A stretch of 7,086 nucleotides of DNA from Streptomycetales bacterium (GTDB lineage Bacteria; Actinomycetota; Actinomycetes; Prado026). The translations under genes were made by a program, and so were the position numbers. The stretch's first letter is position 1; each line of letters starts with the position of its first letter. Positions 1 through 5,892 of the stretch are shown in pieces. A model generated the notes under the pieces. The model had not been told where the DNA came from. It worked only from the letters and a program-made list of their open reading frames with translations, and searched no databases. The DNA lies in NCBI GenBank assembly GCA_025361995.1, contig JANYIP010000080.1, positions 1 to 7,086 of the forward strand, given 5' to 3'.

Positions 1-46
1 CGGACTCATACTCCGAGGGCCCTTTTCATGTCCGTCGGCCGTCCGT

Positions 47-1231
47 TCAGTGCCCGCGACGCTGGTGCCCCGAGACCCAGGTCCGCCTGACCGTCAGGTC
101 GTCGGACCACCAGACCAGGTCGGCTGCCGCTCCCGGCGCGATCCTGCCGAGGTCCGGTCGCGCGAGCACATCCGCCGGGTTGCGGGTAGCCGCCAGCAGC
201 GCGTGCTCCAGCGCGATGCCGAGGCCGGCGACATTGCGTACCGCCTGGTCGAGGGTCAGCACCGATCCGGCCAGCACTCCGTCCGCCCGCCGGGGCAGCG
301 GGTCGGCCTCGGTGGTCGAGACCTCGACCCCGCCGAGCACGTACGTACCTGCCGGGGCGCCCGCAGCTGCGACCGCGTCAGTGACCAGCACGGTACGGTC
401 CGGAGCCACGCGCAGGACCAGCCGCACGACGTCGGGGTCGACGTGCGCCAGGTCGGCGATGAGACCGAGGTGGAAGCGGTCGTCGACGAGGACGGCAGCA
501 GGCAGGCTCGCGTCCCGGTGGGACAGCGGCCGCATCGCGTTGAACACGTGGGTCACCAGCCGGGCGCCGGTGTCCGCGGCTGCGTGAGCGCACGGCCCGT
601 CGGCGTCGGTGTGGCCGATGCTGACCACGACACCCGCAGCGGTCAGCCGGCGGATCGCCTCGATCGCGTACCGCCGTTCCGGCGCCAGTGTCAGGACGCG
701 AAGGGCCCGCGCCCGGGCTGGACTGCCGAGCAGGATGCCGAGCGAGTCCTCGTCGGGGTCCAGCATGAGCTCCGGGTCGTGGGCGCCGGCGCGAGCGGGT
801 GAGATGAACGGGCCCTCGAGGTGGGCGCCGAGGATCCGAGCGACCGGCTCACCGTGGCGCGCCTGCGCGATCATCGCGGCGCTGGTGCGGTCCAGGCTCT
901 CTGCTAGCTCGGCGACCGGCGCTGTGACGTACGTCGGGACGTAGGCCGTGACCCCAGTGCTCAGCAGTCGGCGCGAGATCTCCTGCCAGTCCTGCGGGGA
1001 GGCCGCCGCGAAGTCGATCCCGTAGCAGCCGTTCACCTGGAGGTCGACGAGTCCTGCGGTGAGGAACCCGTCGTCCAGGTGCACGACGGAGGTGGTGTCG
1101 GGCGGCGGCGTCGAACCCTCAAGGACCGCAAGTACGCGGCCGTCGCAGACCAGGACGGTCGACGGGCCAGCGAACGCTGAGCCGACGAGCACGCGAGGGA
1201 CGCAGATCGCGTGCACGCCGAGTACGTCCAT
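47..1231 (-). CDS. nagA: N-acetylglucosamine-6-phosphate deacetylase
   Basis: Amidohydrolase-superfamily enzyme that removes the acetyl group from GlcNAc-6-phosphate, giving glucosamine-6-phosphate and acetate in cytosolic amino-sugar and cell-wall recycling. The 394-aa length is normal for NagA. Visible motifs: GLVDLQVNG (about 60-68, the NagA-type variant of the amidohydrolase HxH strand), HLEGPF (137-142, metal ligand E139), GHTDA (206-210, H207), THVFNAM (227-233, H228), the IADLAHV segment (258-264) and LVTDA (282-286, catalytic D285), then LAGSVLTLDQAV near 320. The frame is open upstream to 1495, but that extension is Arg/Pro-rich junk and overlaps the methyltransferase. The ATG at 1231 directly precedes the expected beta-sandwich start, so I chose it; the ribosome site there is weak. 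It is last in the minus-strand run. Family assignment is very secure; the start is fairly secure. Confidence 0.95.
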   Translation of the reverse strand: MDVLGVHAICVPRVLVGSAFAGPSTVLVCDGRVLAVLEGSTPPPDTTSVVHLDDGFLTAGLVDLQVNGCYGIDFAAASPQDWQEISRRLLSTGVTAYVPTYVTAPVAELAESLDRTSAAMIAQARHGEPVARILGAHLEGPFISPARAGAHDPELMLDPDEDSLGILLGSPARARALRVLTLAPERRYAIEAIRRLTAAGVVVSIGHTDADGPCAHAAADTGARLVTHVFNAMRPLSHRDASLPAAVLVDDRFHLGLIADLAHVDPDVVRLVLRVAPDRTVLVTDAVAAAGAPAGTYVLGGVEVSTTEADPLPRRADGVLAGSVLTLDQAVRNVAGLGIALEHALLAATRNPADVLARPDLGRIAPGAAADLVWWSDDLTVRRTWVSGHQRRGH

Positions 1232-1298
1232 GCCCGCAGTCCAGCACCTGAAGCCCGGGTGTCGCGGGACGTTCACAGCCGGCGTAACGCCTGCGGTG

Positions 1299-1312
1299 GC
1301 CGGGTGCCCGGC
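1299..1312. repeat. Short GC palindrome upstream of nagA
   Basis: GCCGGGTGCCCGGC is a nearly perfect dyad in the 124-nt gap between the methyltransferase stop and the nagA start; a smaller dyad, GGCGTAACGCC, lies at 1281-1291. Neither is followed by a T-run on the minus strand, so a classical intrinsic terminator is not supported. They could be weak hairpins in the nagA leader or incidental GC-rich dyads. I see no DasR-like operator (TGGTCTAGACCA type) in this gap. Confidence 0.3.
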
Positions 1313-1355
1313 AAGCCCGTGGTGAAGAGCTGGGAGCCCTGCCTGAGGGTGCGGG

Positions 1356-2171
1356 TCAGCGGACGCCGAGACTGTAGCGCACGACCTGGTCGAAGCCGAT
1401 CCGACCGTCAGCGTCGCGGCACCCGTCCAGCGCCTCGTACGCCTTGGCCTGGACCTGCGGGCGGTCGGCCTCGGGGATGGCCTCCCACATGGCACGCTGC
1501 CCGACGGACCAGGACCACCGGTACCAGTGCTCGTGGTCGATGAAGCGCACGCTGACCGAGCTCGAGGCTGTCCGTACGTCGACGAACCTCGCCTCGCGCA
1601 GGAGCTGCTCGACTCCCCCGTCGGAGGCGAAGGGGTTCGCCGTCCCGGTGATGCGCGGGTCGCGCATGGTCGCCGGAAGGTACGGGGCGAACACCGCGTC
1701 CACGGTCCGAAAGCCGCTGGTGTACTCGCCGAACGTGGACACCCCGATGCGCCCGCCGTCGACCAGGAGCTCCCGCCATCGTCGCAGCGCGGGCGCCGGG
1801 TCTGGAAGGAAGAACAGCACCAGCGACGAGCCGATCACGTCGTAGGACTCGGCGGGCAGCTGTGGGTCCTGCGCATCCCCGACGAGCACCTGGGCGACGA
1901 TGCCGGCCTCGCGGGCGACACGGCCAGCCGCCTCGACCATCCGGGGGGAGAGGTCGATGCCGGTGACCGAACCACCGGCTCCCACCGCCAGCCCGAACGG
2001 GACGAGGGCGGCGCCGCGTCCGCAGCCGATGTCCAGCACGTGCTCGCCGGGCTGCGGGGACAGCTCGCTCACCAGACCGTCGGCGATCGGTTGGAAGAAG
2101 TCCACGCCGACCTGGTCGTAGGTGTCCGCCACCCGGTCGAAGAGCCCGGCGATCCGGTCCTGCTGATCCAC
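1356..2171 (-). CDS. Class I SAM-dependent methyltransferase
   Basis: A 271-aa cytosolic methyltransferase of the UbiE/Methyltransf_11 style; the substrate is unknown. The N-terminus has the usual helix (FDRVADTYDQ, 11-20). Motif I VLDIGCGRG (45-53) binds SAM, the acidic residue after the second strand is D73 in GIDLSPRM, and motif II follows as GDAQDPQLP (98-106). SSLVLFFLPDP (115-125) and LVDGGRIGVSTFGE (136-149) match the later core strands. The C-terminal third (about 160-271) is a helical cap rich in Trp and Tyr (HWYRWSWSV, 215-223), which probably forms the acceptor pocket. The start is GTG at 2171, only 3 nt after the upp stop, so translational coupling to upp is likely; no clear Shine-Dalgarno is visible. 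Neighbours do not fix a substrate. Fold confidence is high and function unassigned. Confidence 0.88.
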   Translation of the reverse strand: MDQQDRIAGLFDRVADTYDQVGVDFFQPIADGLVSELSPQPGEHVLDIGCGRGAALVPFGLAVGAGGSVTGIDLSPRMVEAAGRVAREAGIVAQVLVGDAQDPQLPAESYDVIGSSLVLFFLPDPAPALRRWRELLVDGGRIGVSTFGEYTSGFRTVDAVFAPYLPATMRDPRITGTANPFASDGGVEQLLREARFVDVRTASSSVSVRFIDHEHWYRWSWSVGQRAMWEAIPEADRPQVQAKAYEALDGCRDADGRIGFDQVVRYSLGVR

Positions 2172-2174
2172 TGG

Positions 2175-2813
2175 CTAGACCACGCCGTAGAGGCGGTCGC
2201 CGGCGTCGCCCAGGCCCGGCACGATGTAGCCCTTCTCGTTCAGCTTCTCGTCCAGACCCGCCGTGACGACGGTCACCGCCACGTCCCGGGTGCCGAAGGT
2301 CGCCTCGAGCGCGGCGATGCCCTCGGGGGCGGCCAGCAGGCAGATGGCGGTCACGTCGTGCGCACCGCGGGCCAGCAACAGCTCGATGGTCGCGATGAGG
2401 GTCCCGCCGGTGGCGAGCATCGGGTCCAGGACGTACACCTGCCGGTCGGAGAGGTCCTCGGGCAGCCGGTCGGCGTACGTGGTGGCCATCAGGGTCTTCT
2501 CGTCGCGCACCATCCCCAGGAACCCGACCTCGGCGGTCGGCATCAGCCGCACCATGCCCTCGAGCATGCCGAGACCGGCGCGCAGGATCGGTACGACGAG
2601 TGGCCGCGGCTGCGACAGCCTGACCCCCACCGCGGGTGCGACCGGGGTGGTGACCTCGTAGGGCTCGGTCCGTACCTCCCGGGTCGCTTCGTACGCGAGC
2701 AGCGTGACGAGCTCCTCGGCCAGCCGGCGGAACGTCGCCGAGTCGGTCCGCTGGTCGCGGAGCGTGGTGAGCTTGTGGGCGATCAGCGGGTGGTCCGCCA
2801 CGTGGACGCGCAT
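2175..2813 (-). CDS. upp: Uracil phosphoribosyltransferase
   Basis: Pyrimidine salvage enzyme converting uracil and PRPP to UMP and pyrophosphate in the cytosol. The 212-aa length is typical. The N-terminus MRVHVADHPLIAHKLTTLRD aligns by eye with actinobacterial Upp. The VVPILRAGLGM segment is at 73-83, the PRPP-binding loop VLDPMLATGGT at 128-138, and the uracil-binding C-terminus GYIVPGLGDAGDRLYG at 195-210. The frame runs upstream to 3440 but that part is the antisense of the next gene. ATG 2813 is chosen because it gives the family N-terminus; a GTG at 2852, preceded by AAGGA with only 2 nt spacing, is a less likely alternative. The chosen start has no clear Shine-Dalgarno and may be leaderless or short-leadered. 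First gene of the minus-strand run, divergent from the tadA group. Confidence 0.97.
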   Translation of the reverse strand: MRVHVADHPLIAHKLTTLRDQRTDSATFRRLAEELVTLLAYEATREVRTEPYEVTTPVAPAVGVRLSQPRPLVVPILRAGLGMLEGMVRLMPTAEVGFLGMVRDEKTLMATTYADRLPEDLSDRQVYVLDPMLATGGTLIATIELLLARGAHDVTAICLLAAPEGIAALEATFGTRDVAVTVVTAGLDEKLNEKGYIVPGLGDAGDRLYGVV

Positions 2814-2888
2814 GTCGAGGAGGCTACTGCGTGCGGTGGAGACGTCGCGCACTGTCCTTGACGGGTCGGCGCGTGTCACCATGCGGGC
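2814..2888. promoter_or_regulatory. Divergent intergenic region upp / tadA group
   Basis: The 75 nt between the upp start and the start of the TadA-associated gene must hold promoters for both directions, or leaderless starts. On the plus strand TTGACG at 2858-2863 resembles a -35 hexamer, but no good TAnnnT lies 16-18 nt downstream. On the minus strand nothing close to consensus stands out. The assignment rests mainly on gene orientation. Confidence 0.3.
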
Positions 2889-3389
2889 ATGGCTGACGGT
2901 CGATCGGATGCGACGGCGACCGACTTTGCGGTCGCTGCCTACCGCGAAGACGGCCAGTGGGTGGTCGCCAGCCTGCCTCCCAGCGCGGCCGAAGGTCTCG
3001 AGCCGCTGGTGCACGCGCTGCGGCAGCAGCCAGCCGAGGGCGGCGCGATCGGGCTCGTGTCCGTGGCCGAGGACTTCTTCGTGGCGGTACGGGTCTACGG
3101 CGAGGACGAGCTCATCCTGCTCTCGGACGTCACCGCAGCCCAGGACTGGCCGCTCGCGCGCGAGGTCCTCGACCGGCTCGAGCTGCCGATGCCGGAGGGC
3201 GACGAGCTCGACACGGTCCAGCCGGCCGGCGACCTCACCGCTTTCGCGGACCTCGGGCTGCCGCCGATGGAGGTCGCGATGATCTGCGAGGACCCGGACC
3301 TCTACCCCGACGAGATGCTCAGCTCGATCGCGTCTCGGCTGGGGTTCGGCGAGGAGTTCGAGCAGACCCTCGACCAGGTGCTCGGCTAG
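2889..3389 (+). CDS. tRNA adenosine deaminase-associated protein
   Basis: A 166-aa acidic soluble protein matching, by recall of sequence style and context, the actinobacterial family named tRNA adenosine deaminase-associated protein for its position beside tadA. Its biochemical role is not established. Visible features: DFAVAAYREDGQWVVASLP (12-30), a second strand-rich block IGLVSVAEDFFVAVRVYG (54-71), DELILLSD (73-80), a conserved-looking LGLPPMEVAMICEDPDLYPDE stretch (122-142) and a terminal helix with RLGFGEEFEQ (150-159). No signal peptide, membrane segment or catalytic motif is visible. The start ATG at 2889 is the first in frame near the divergent region; the Shine-Dalgarno is weak. 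It lies 71 nt before the first possible tadA start on the same strand, so co-transcription is likely unless the intervening palindrome interferes. A structural or regulatory partner of TadA is an inference from neighbourhood only. Confidence 0.85.
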   Translation: MADGRSDATATDFAVAAYREDGQWVVASLPPSAAEGLEPLVHALRQQPAEGGAIGLVSVAEDFFVAVRVYGEDELILLSDVTAAQDWPLAREVLDRLELPMPEGDELDTVQPAGDLTAFADLGLPPMEVAMICEDPDLYPDEMLSSIASRLGFGEEFEQTLDQVLG

Positions 3390-3430
3390 GCCGCGTACCG
3401 CTTCGTGCCTCCCCTGCGCCCCGCCCTGCT

Positions 3431-3470
3431 CGTTGATCATGGAAGTGGGGCCACTAGTCCATGATCAACG
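3431..3470. repeat. Nested palindrome overlapping the tadA 5' end
   Basis: CGTTGATCATGG (3431-3442) and CCATGATCAACG (3459-3470) are perfect 12-bp inverted repeats. The 16-nt centre holds a second dyad, AGTG (3444-3447) with CACT (3452-3455), so the RNA could fold into a long two-part hairpin. No T-run follows, so it is not a standard terminator. The right arm contains the earliest possible tadA ATG (3461), and the centre carries the TAG that closes the tadA frame upstream. I recall CGTTGATCATGG / CCATGATCAACG arms as a dispersed REP-like palindrome in several actinobacterial genomes, but this cannot be checked here. Confidence 0.75.
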
Positions 3471-3925
3471 CGATGATCAACGTGATGGAAGGGATGCGGC
3501 TCGCGCTCGCTGAGGCCGAGCTGGCCGGTGCCGGCGGGGACGTACCTGTCGGCGCCGTGGTCCTGGACGCGACGGGCACCGTCGTCGGGCGCGGGCACAA
3601 CCAGCGGGAGGCCCTAGGCGACCCGACCGCGCACGCCGAGGTGGTGGCCATCCGCGCAGCCGCCGCCACGCTGGGCGAGTGGCGGCTGGTCGGGTGCACG
3701 CTGGTTGTCACGCTCGAGCCGTGCGTGATGTGCGCGGGTGCGGTCGTCCTGTCACGGGTCGACCGGCTGGTCTTCGGGGCGTACGACGCGAAGGCCGGTG
3801 CCGTCGGCTCGCTGTGGGACCTGGTGCGTGACCGCCGCATCAACCACCGGCCCGAGGTCGTCGCCGGGGTGCTCGAGGCCGAGTGCGCTGCCGTGCTGAC
3901 CAGCTGGTTCGAGGAGCGCCGATGA
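3461..3925 (+). CDS. tadA: tRNA-specific adenosine-34 deaminase
   Basis: Zinc-dependent CDA-fold deaminase that converts the wobble adenosine (A34) of tRNA-Arg(ACG) to inosine. Numbering from ATG 3461 (154 aa): DVPVGAVV at 27-34, the zinc/proton-shuttle motif HAE at 58-60 (H58 ligand, E60 catalytic), PCVMC at 87-91 (C88 and C91 ligands), and the TadA-type KAGAVGSLWDLVRDRRINHRP region (111-131) that contacts the anticodon loop. All key residues are present. The start is uncertain: ATG 3461, 3473, 3485 and 3494 are in frame. 3461 lies inside a palindrome arm and gives the odd N-terminus MINAMINVMEGMRLAL; 3485 (MEGMRLAL, 146 aa) would still keep the first helix. None has a well-spaced Shine-Dalgarno. 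The stop overlaps the next gene by 4 nt (ATGA). Identity is secure, the start is not. Confidence 0.95.
   Translation: MINAMINVMEGMRLALAEAELAGAGGDVPVGAVVLDATGTVVGRGHNQREALGDPTAHAEVVAIRAAAATLGEWRLVGCTLVVTLEPCVMCAGAVVLSRVDRLVFGAYDAKAGAVGSLWDLVRDRRINHRPEVVAGVLEAECAAVLTSWFEERR
3911..3916 (+). promoter_or_regulatory. Shine-Dalgarno for the GT87 gene
   Basis: GAGGAG inside the last codons of tadA, 5 nt before ATG 3922. It decides the start of the glycosyltransferase over the longer open frame that begins at 3883, and supports coupled translation through the ATGA overlap. Confidence 0.75.
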
Positions 3926-5160
3926 CGAGCGTGTCGACCCCGCCGTGGGTCTCGTCGACGCGGCTGCTCATCTGGGGCGTGCTGCTGACCCTCGTCTCGG
4001 TACTGGGCACGGTGGTGTGGTTGATCCTGGTGGTCCGCGCCAACACGTTCCCGATGGTGGACCTGTCGGTCTACCGGGCGGGCGGCCGTGCCGTCGTCGA
4101 TGGGCGCGACCTCTACACGATGAAGGCGCCCGGCACCGGCCTGCCCTTCACCTACCCGCCTTTTGCCGCGCTGTCCTTCGTACCGCTGGCCGTCATCGGG
4201 GTGGGGCTGGGGCAGATCCTCTTCACCGGGGTCACCCTGCTCGCGCTCGCCCGGGTGGTATGGCTCGTTGCCGGCCGTGCGCTCCCCTCGACCCTGGCTC
4301 CCTCGACCAGTCGGGCGGTCCACTTCTTCGCCGCGGCGGCACTGGGTGCGCTCGCCCTCGGGCTCGAACCGCTGGCGGCCACGCTCTCCTTCGGGCAGAT
4401 CAACGTGGTGCTGCTCTGGCTCATCGTCGAAGACCTGCTGGGGGCCGTGCCAGCACGGTGGAGGGGGGTCCTGGTCGGGGTCGCTGCAGGCCTCAAGCTG
4501 ACCCCGGGGCTGTTCATCGTCTACCTCCTCCTCGTCGGACGGCCGCGAGCCGCGGCGCGCGCCCTCGCCGGGTTGGCGGTCACGGTGGCGCTCGGCTTCG
4601 CCGTGCTGCCCGGCGAGTCGTGGCGGTACTGGACCGGGATCGCGTACGACGCGCGCCGGGTCGGCGGGGTGGCCTACGCCGGGAACCAGTCGATCGATGC
4701 TGTCCTGATCCGGCTCTCCAGCATCGAGGGTGCCAAGGTGGCCTGGCTGATCGTGGCGCTCGTCGTCACCGTGCTGGCGCTGCTCGTCGCGCGCGCCGCC
4801 TCGCGGAGCGGGCGGGAGATGCTCGCCGTGACGGTGGTCGGCGTGACCACTCTGCTGGCGTCGCCGGTCGCCTGGAACCACCACTGGGTCTGGGTGGTGC
4901 TGGTCGTCGCGGTGCTGGCGGCGGACCTGCTCGCCGGCGCGGGCGCGCGCGGTTTGACCGCCACGGTCCTTGTGCTGGTCGTGGTCGTGTTCACGTCGCG
5001 AATCATCTGGCAGGTCCCCGCCCGCAACGACGTCGAGTACCACTGGCACGGCTGGCAGCTGCTCGCCGGCAATGCGTACGCACTGTGTGGTCTGGTCGTC
5101 CTGGGGTACGCAGCGTGGACGGTGCGTCAGGAGTTCTGGCCCCGGCGGCGGGTCCGGTAA
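3922..5160 (+). CDS. GT87 (DUF2029) polytopic mannosyltransferase-like protein
   Basis: A 412-aa integral membrane protein with about ten hydrophobic segments, of the GT87/DUF2029 family. Characterised actinobacterial members (the PimE and Rv2181 type) transfer mannose from polyprenyl-phosphate-mannose, usually as alpha-1,2 links, on the outer face of the membrane. Signature elements: first membrane segment about 14-38, then the extracytoplasmic loop MVDLSVYRAGGRAVVDGRDLY (45-65) carrying the Asp (D47) expected to be catalytic, FTYPPFAALSFVPL (76-89), GQINVVLL (158-165), GLKLTPGLF (190-198), GNQSIDAVLIR (254-264) and WNHHWVWV (318-325). The C-terminus ends in a basic cytosolic tail (WPRRRVR). 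The start is set by GAGGAG at 3911-3916. It is co-transcribed with tadA. Likely use is in lipoglycan or lipomannan assembly, but the acceptor cannot be read from sequence. Confidence 0.88.
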   Translation: MTSVSTPPWVSSTRLLIWGVLLTLVSVLGTVVWLILVVRANTFPMVDLSVYRAGGRAVVDGRDLYTMKAPGTGLPFTYPPFAALSFVPLAVIGVGLGQILFTGVTLLALARVVWLVAGRALPSTLAPSTSRAVHFFAAAALGALALGLEPLAATLSFGQINVVLLWLIVEDLLGAVPARWRGVLVGVAAGLKLTPGLFIVYLLLVGRPRAAARALAGLAVTVALGFAVLPGESWRYWTGIAYDARRVGGVAYAGNQSIDAVLIRLSSIEGAKVAWLIVALVVTVLALLVARAASRSGREMLAVTVVGVTTLLASPVAWNHHWVWVVLVVAVLAADLLAGAGARGLTATVLVLVVVVFTSRIIWQVPARNDVEYHWHGWQLLAGNAYALCGLVVLGYAAWTVRQEFWPRRRVR

Positions 5161-5163
5161 CCT
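5158..5163 (+). promoter_or_regulatory. Candidate -10 element of tRNA-Ser
   Basis: TAACCT fits a TAnnnT -10 hexamer 8 nt before the mature tRNA 5' end, and its first three bases are the stop codon of the glycosyltransferase gene. The matching -35 position (about 5134-5140, TTCTGGC) is poor. The tRNA may instead, or additionally, be produced from the upstream operon transcript. Confidence 0.3.
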
Positions 5164-5170
5164 ACTCGGC

Positions 5171-5260
5171 GGTGGCGTGTCCGAGCGGCCGAAGGAGCAC
5201 GCCTCGAAAGCGTGTGAGGGGGCAACCCCTCCGTGGGTTCAAATCCCACCGCCACCGCCA
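5171..5260 (+). tRNA. tRNA-Ser (anticodon CGA)
   Basis: A complete class II tRNA. Acceptor stem GGTGGCG (5171-5177) pairs perfectly with CGCCACC (5250-5256), followed by discriminator G and an encoded CCA (5258-5260). Anticodon stem CACGC (5198-5202) pairs with GCGTG (5210-5214) around the loop CTCGAAA, giving anticodon CGA at 5205-5207, which reads UCG serine codons. The long variable arm GAGGGG-GCAA-CCCCTC is the serine identity element. T arm: GTGGG (5233-5237), loop TTCAAAT, CCCAC (5245-5249). It begins 10 nt after the glycosyltransferase stop. With C at position 34 it is not a TadA substrate. Its 3' end is repeated 1200 bp downstream. No terminator lies close behind the gene; the first strong one is at 6484. 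Confidence 0.97.
5242..5259 (+). repeat. Proximal att-like repeat (tRNA-Ser 3' end)
   Basis: The 18 nt AATCCCACCGCCACCGCC cover part of the T loop, the 3' T stem, the 3' acceptor strand, the discriminator and CC of CCA. They are identical to 6442-6459. The 3' end of a tRNA gene is the classic attachment site of tyrosine-recombinase elements, so this is read as the tRNA-side att copy. Confidence 0.8.
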
Positions 5261-5386
5261 AGCGTCGAAGATGTTTCCGCAGGTCACAGACTTTGGTGCT
5301 CGACGGATCGGAGGGTCGGCGCAAGGTCGTTCGCGGCCTTCCAGTGATCGATCAAGTCGAGCCGTTGGGCGGTCGAGGGTGACCAG

Positions 5387-5869
5387 ATGAGCATCGGTGA
5401 GACGGTCTCAGACAGTCAACAAGCGGACATGCCTGTCCAGTGGGCTGCTCGCGCACCAATTCGGGGGCGCTGGGTGTGGGCTGGCGTCCTTCTTGGAGCC
5501 TGGCTTGCTACCCGCATCCTCGTGGGGCTCGCCGCAGGCGAACTGTCGTTCTCCGCGACGCTCTCGGCGAGCCTGGAGGTCGCTGCCTGGACTCTGGCAG
5601 CGGGAGCGCTGGCAGCGGCTACAGCCGCCGTTTCGGGACGCCAGCACGCCTGGGTCCTCGGAGCCGGCGCAGCCGTCGCGGCCTCGACCTGGCAACACAG
5701 AATCCCGTCTGATCTCTCATCGAGCCTCCTCGCAGCTTGGGCTCCTCGCCCGCTCGGTGAGTCGGTTCCGCCCCTGGGCGCCACTGGGCGCCCTCGACGC
5801 TCACGCTGTGGTCGACTAGTTGGGCGGCGCTCGATCTGGCGACGGTTCTCGTCGGTGCATGGCTGCTGA
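5387..5869 (+). CDS. Hypothetical membrane protein, N-terminal part
   Basis: I do not recognise a family. The ATG at 5387 has a well-placed Shine-Dalgarno GAGGG (5375-5379, 7 nt spacing). The first 28 residues are hydrophilic and look cytosolic, with R22, R26 and R28 before the membrane. Hydrophobic segments follow at about 29-50 (WVWAGVLLGAWLATRILVGL), 62-82 (Ala-rich) and 88-101. From about residue 118 the sequence turns into Arg/Pro/Gly-rich text ending RRFSSVHGC, unlike the rest, while membrane-protein-like sequence continues in the other forward frames. I therefore think this reading frame is the N-terminal piece of a longer protein broken by one or two frameshifts near 5730-5820. If taken literally it is a 160-aa, three-segment membrane protein. 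Codon bias is weaker than in the host genes, fitting acquired DNA. Confidence 0.5.
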   Translation: MSIGETVSDSQQADMPVQWAARAPIRGRWVWAGVLLGAWLATRILVGLAAGELSFSATLSASLEVAAWTLAAGALAAATAAVSGRQHAWVLGAGAAVAASTWQHRIPSDLSSSLLAAWAPRPLGESVPPLGATGRPRRSRCGRLVGRRSIWRRFSSVHGC

Positions 5870-5892
5870 ACCAGGCTGCGACATCCATCGAG

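Noticed and set aside
1..46. Possible small frame on the minus strand starting at 29 (ATGAAAAGGGCC...).
   Set aside because: It stops after seven codons; the next ATG at 9 runs off the window with a poorly spaced ribosome site. Nothing can be supported.
1232..1495. N-terminal extension of the nagA frame up to 1495.
   Set aside because: It overlaps the methyltransferase on the same strand and encodes Arg/Pro-rich text that does not resemble any NagA N-terminus.
2169..2183. CACTGGCTAGACCAC resembles the DasR operator (TGGTCTAGACCA) of amino-sugar genes such as nagA.
   Set aside because: One base is missing from the dyad centre, it lies on the upp stop codon about 940 nt upstream of nagA, and no such site is found in the gap next to nagA. 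Chance resemblance is more likely.
2814..3440. Upstream extension of the upp frame to 3440.
   Set aside because: It is antisense to the TadA-associated gene and precedes the well-conserved Upp N-terminus.
3431..3470. The palindrome as a rho-independent terminator of the TadA-associated gene.
   Set aside because: No T-run follows on either strand and the right arm runs into the tadA coding frame.
5171..5260. tRNA-Ser(CGA) as a substrate of the neighbouring TadA.
   Set aside because: Position 34 is C, not A; bacterial TadA acts on A34 of tRNA-Arg(ACG).
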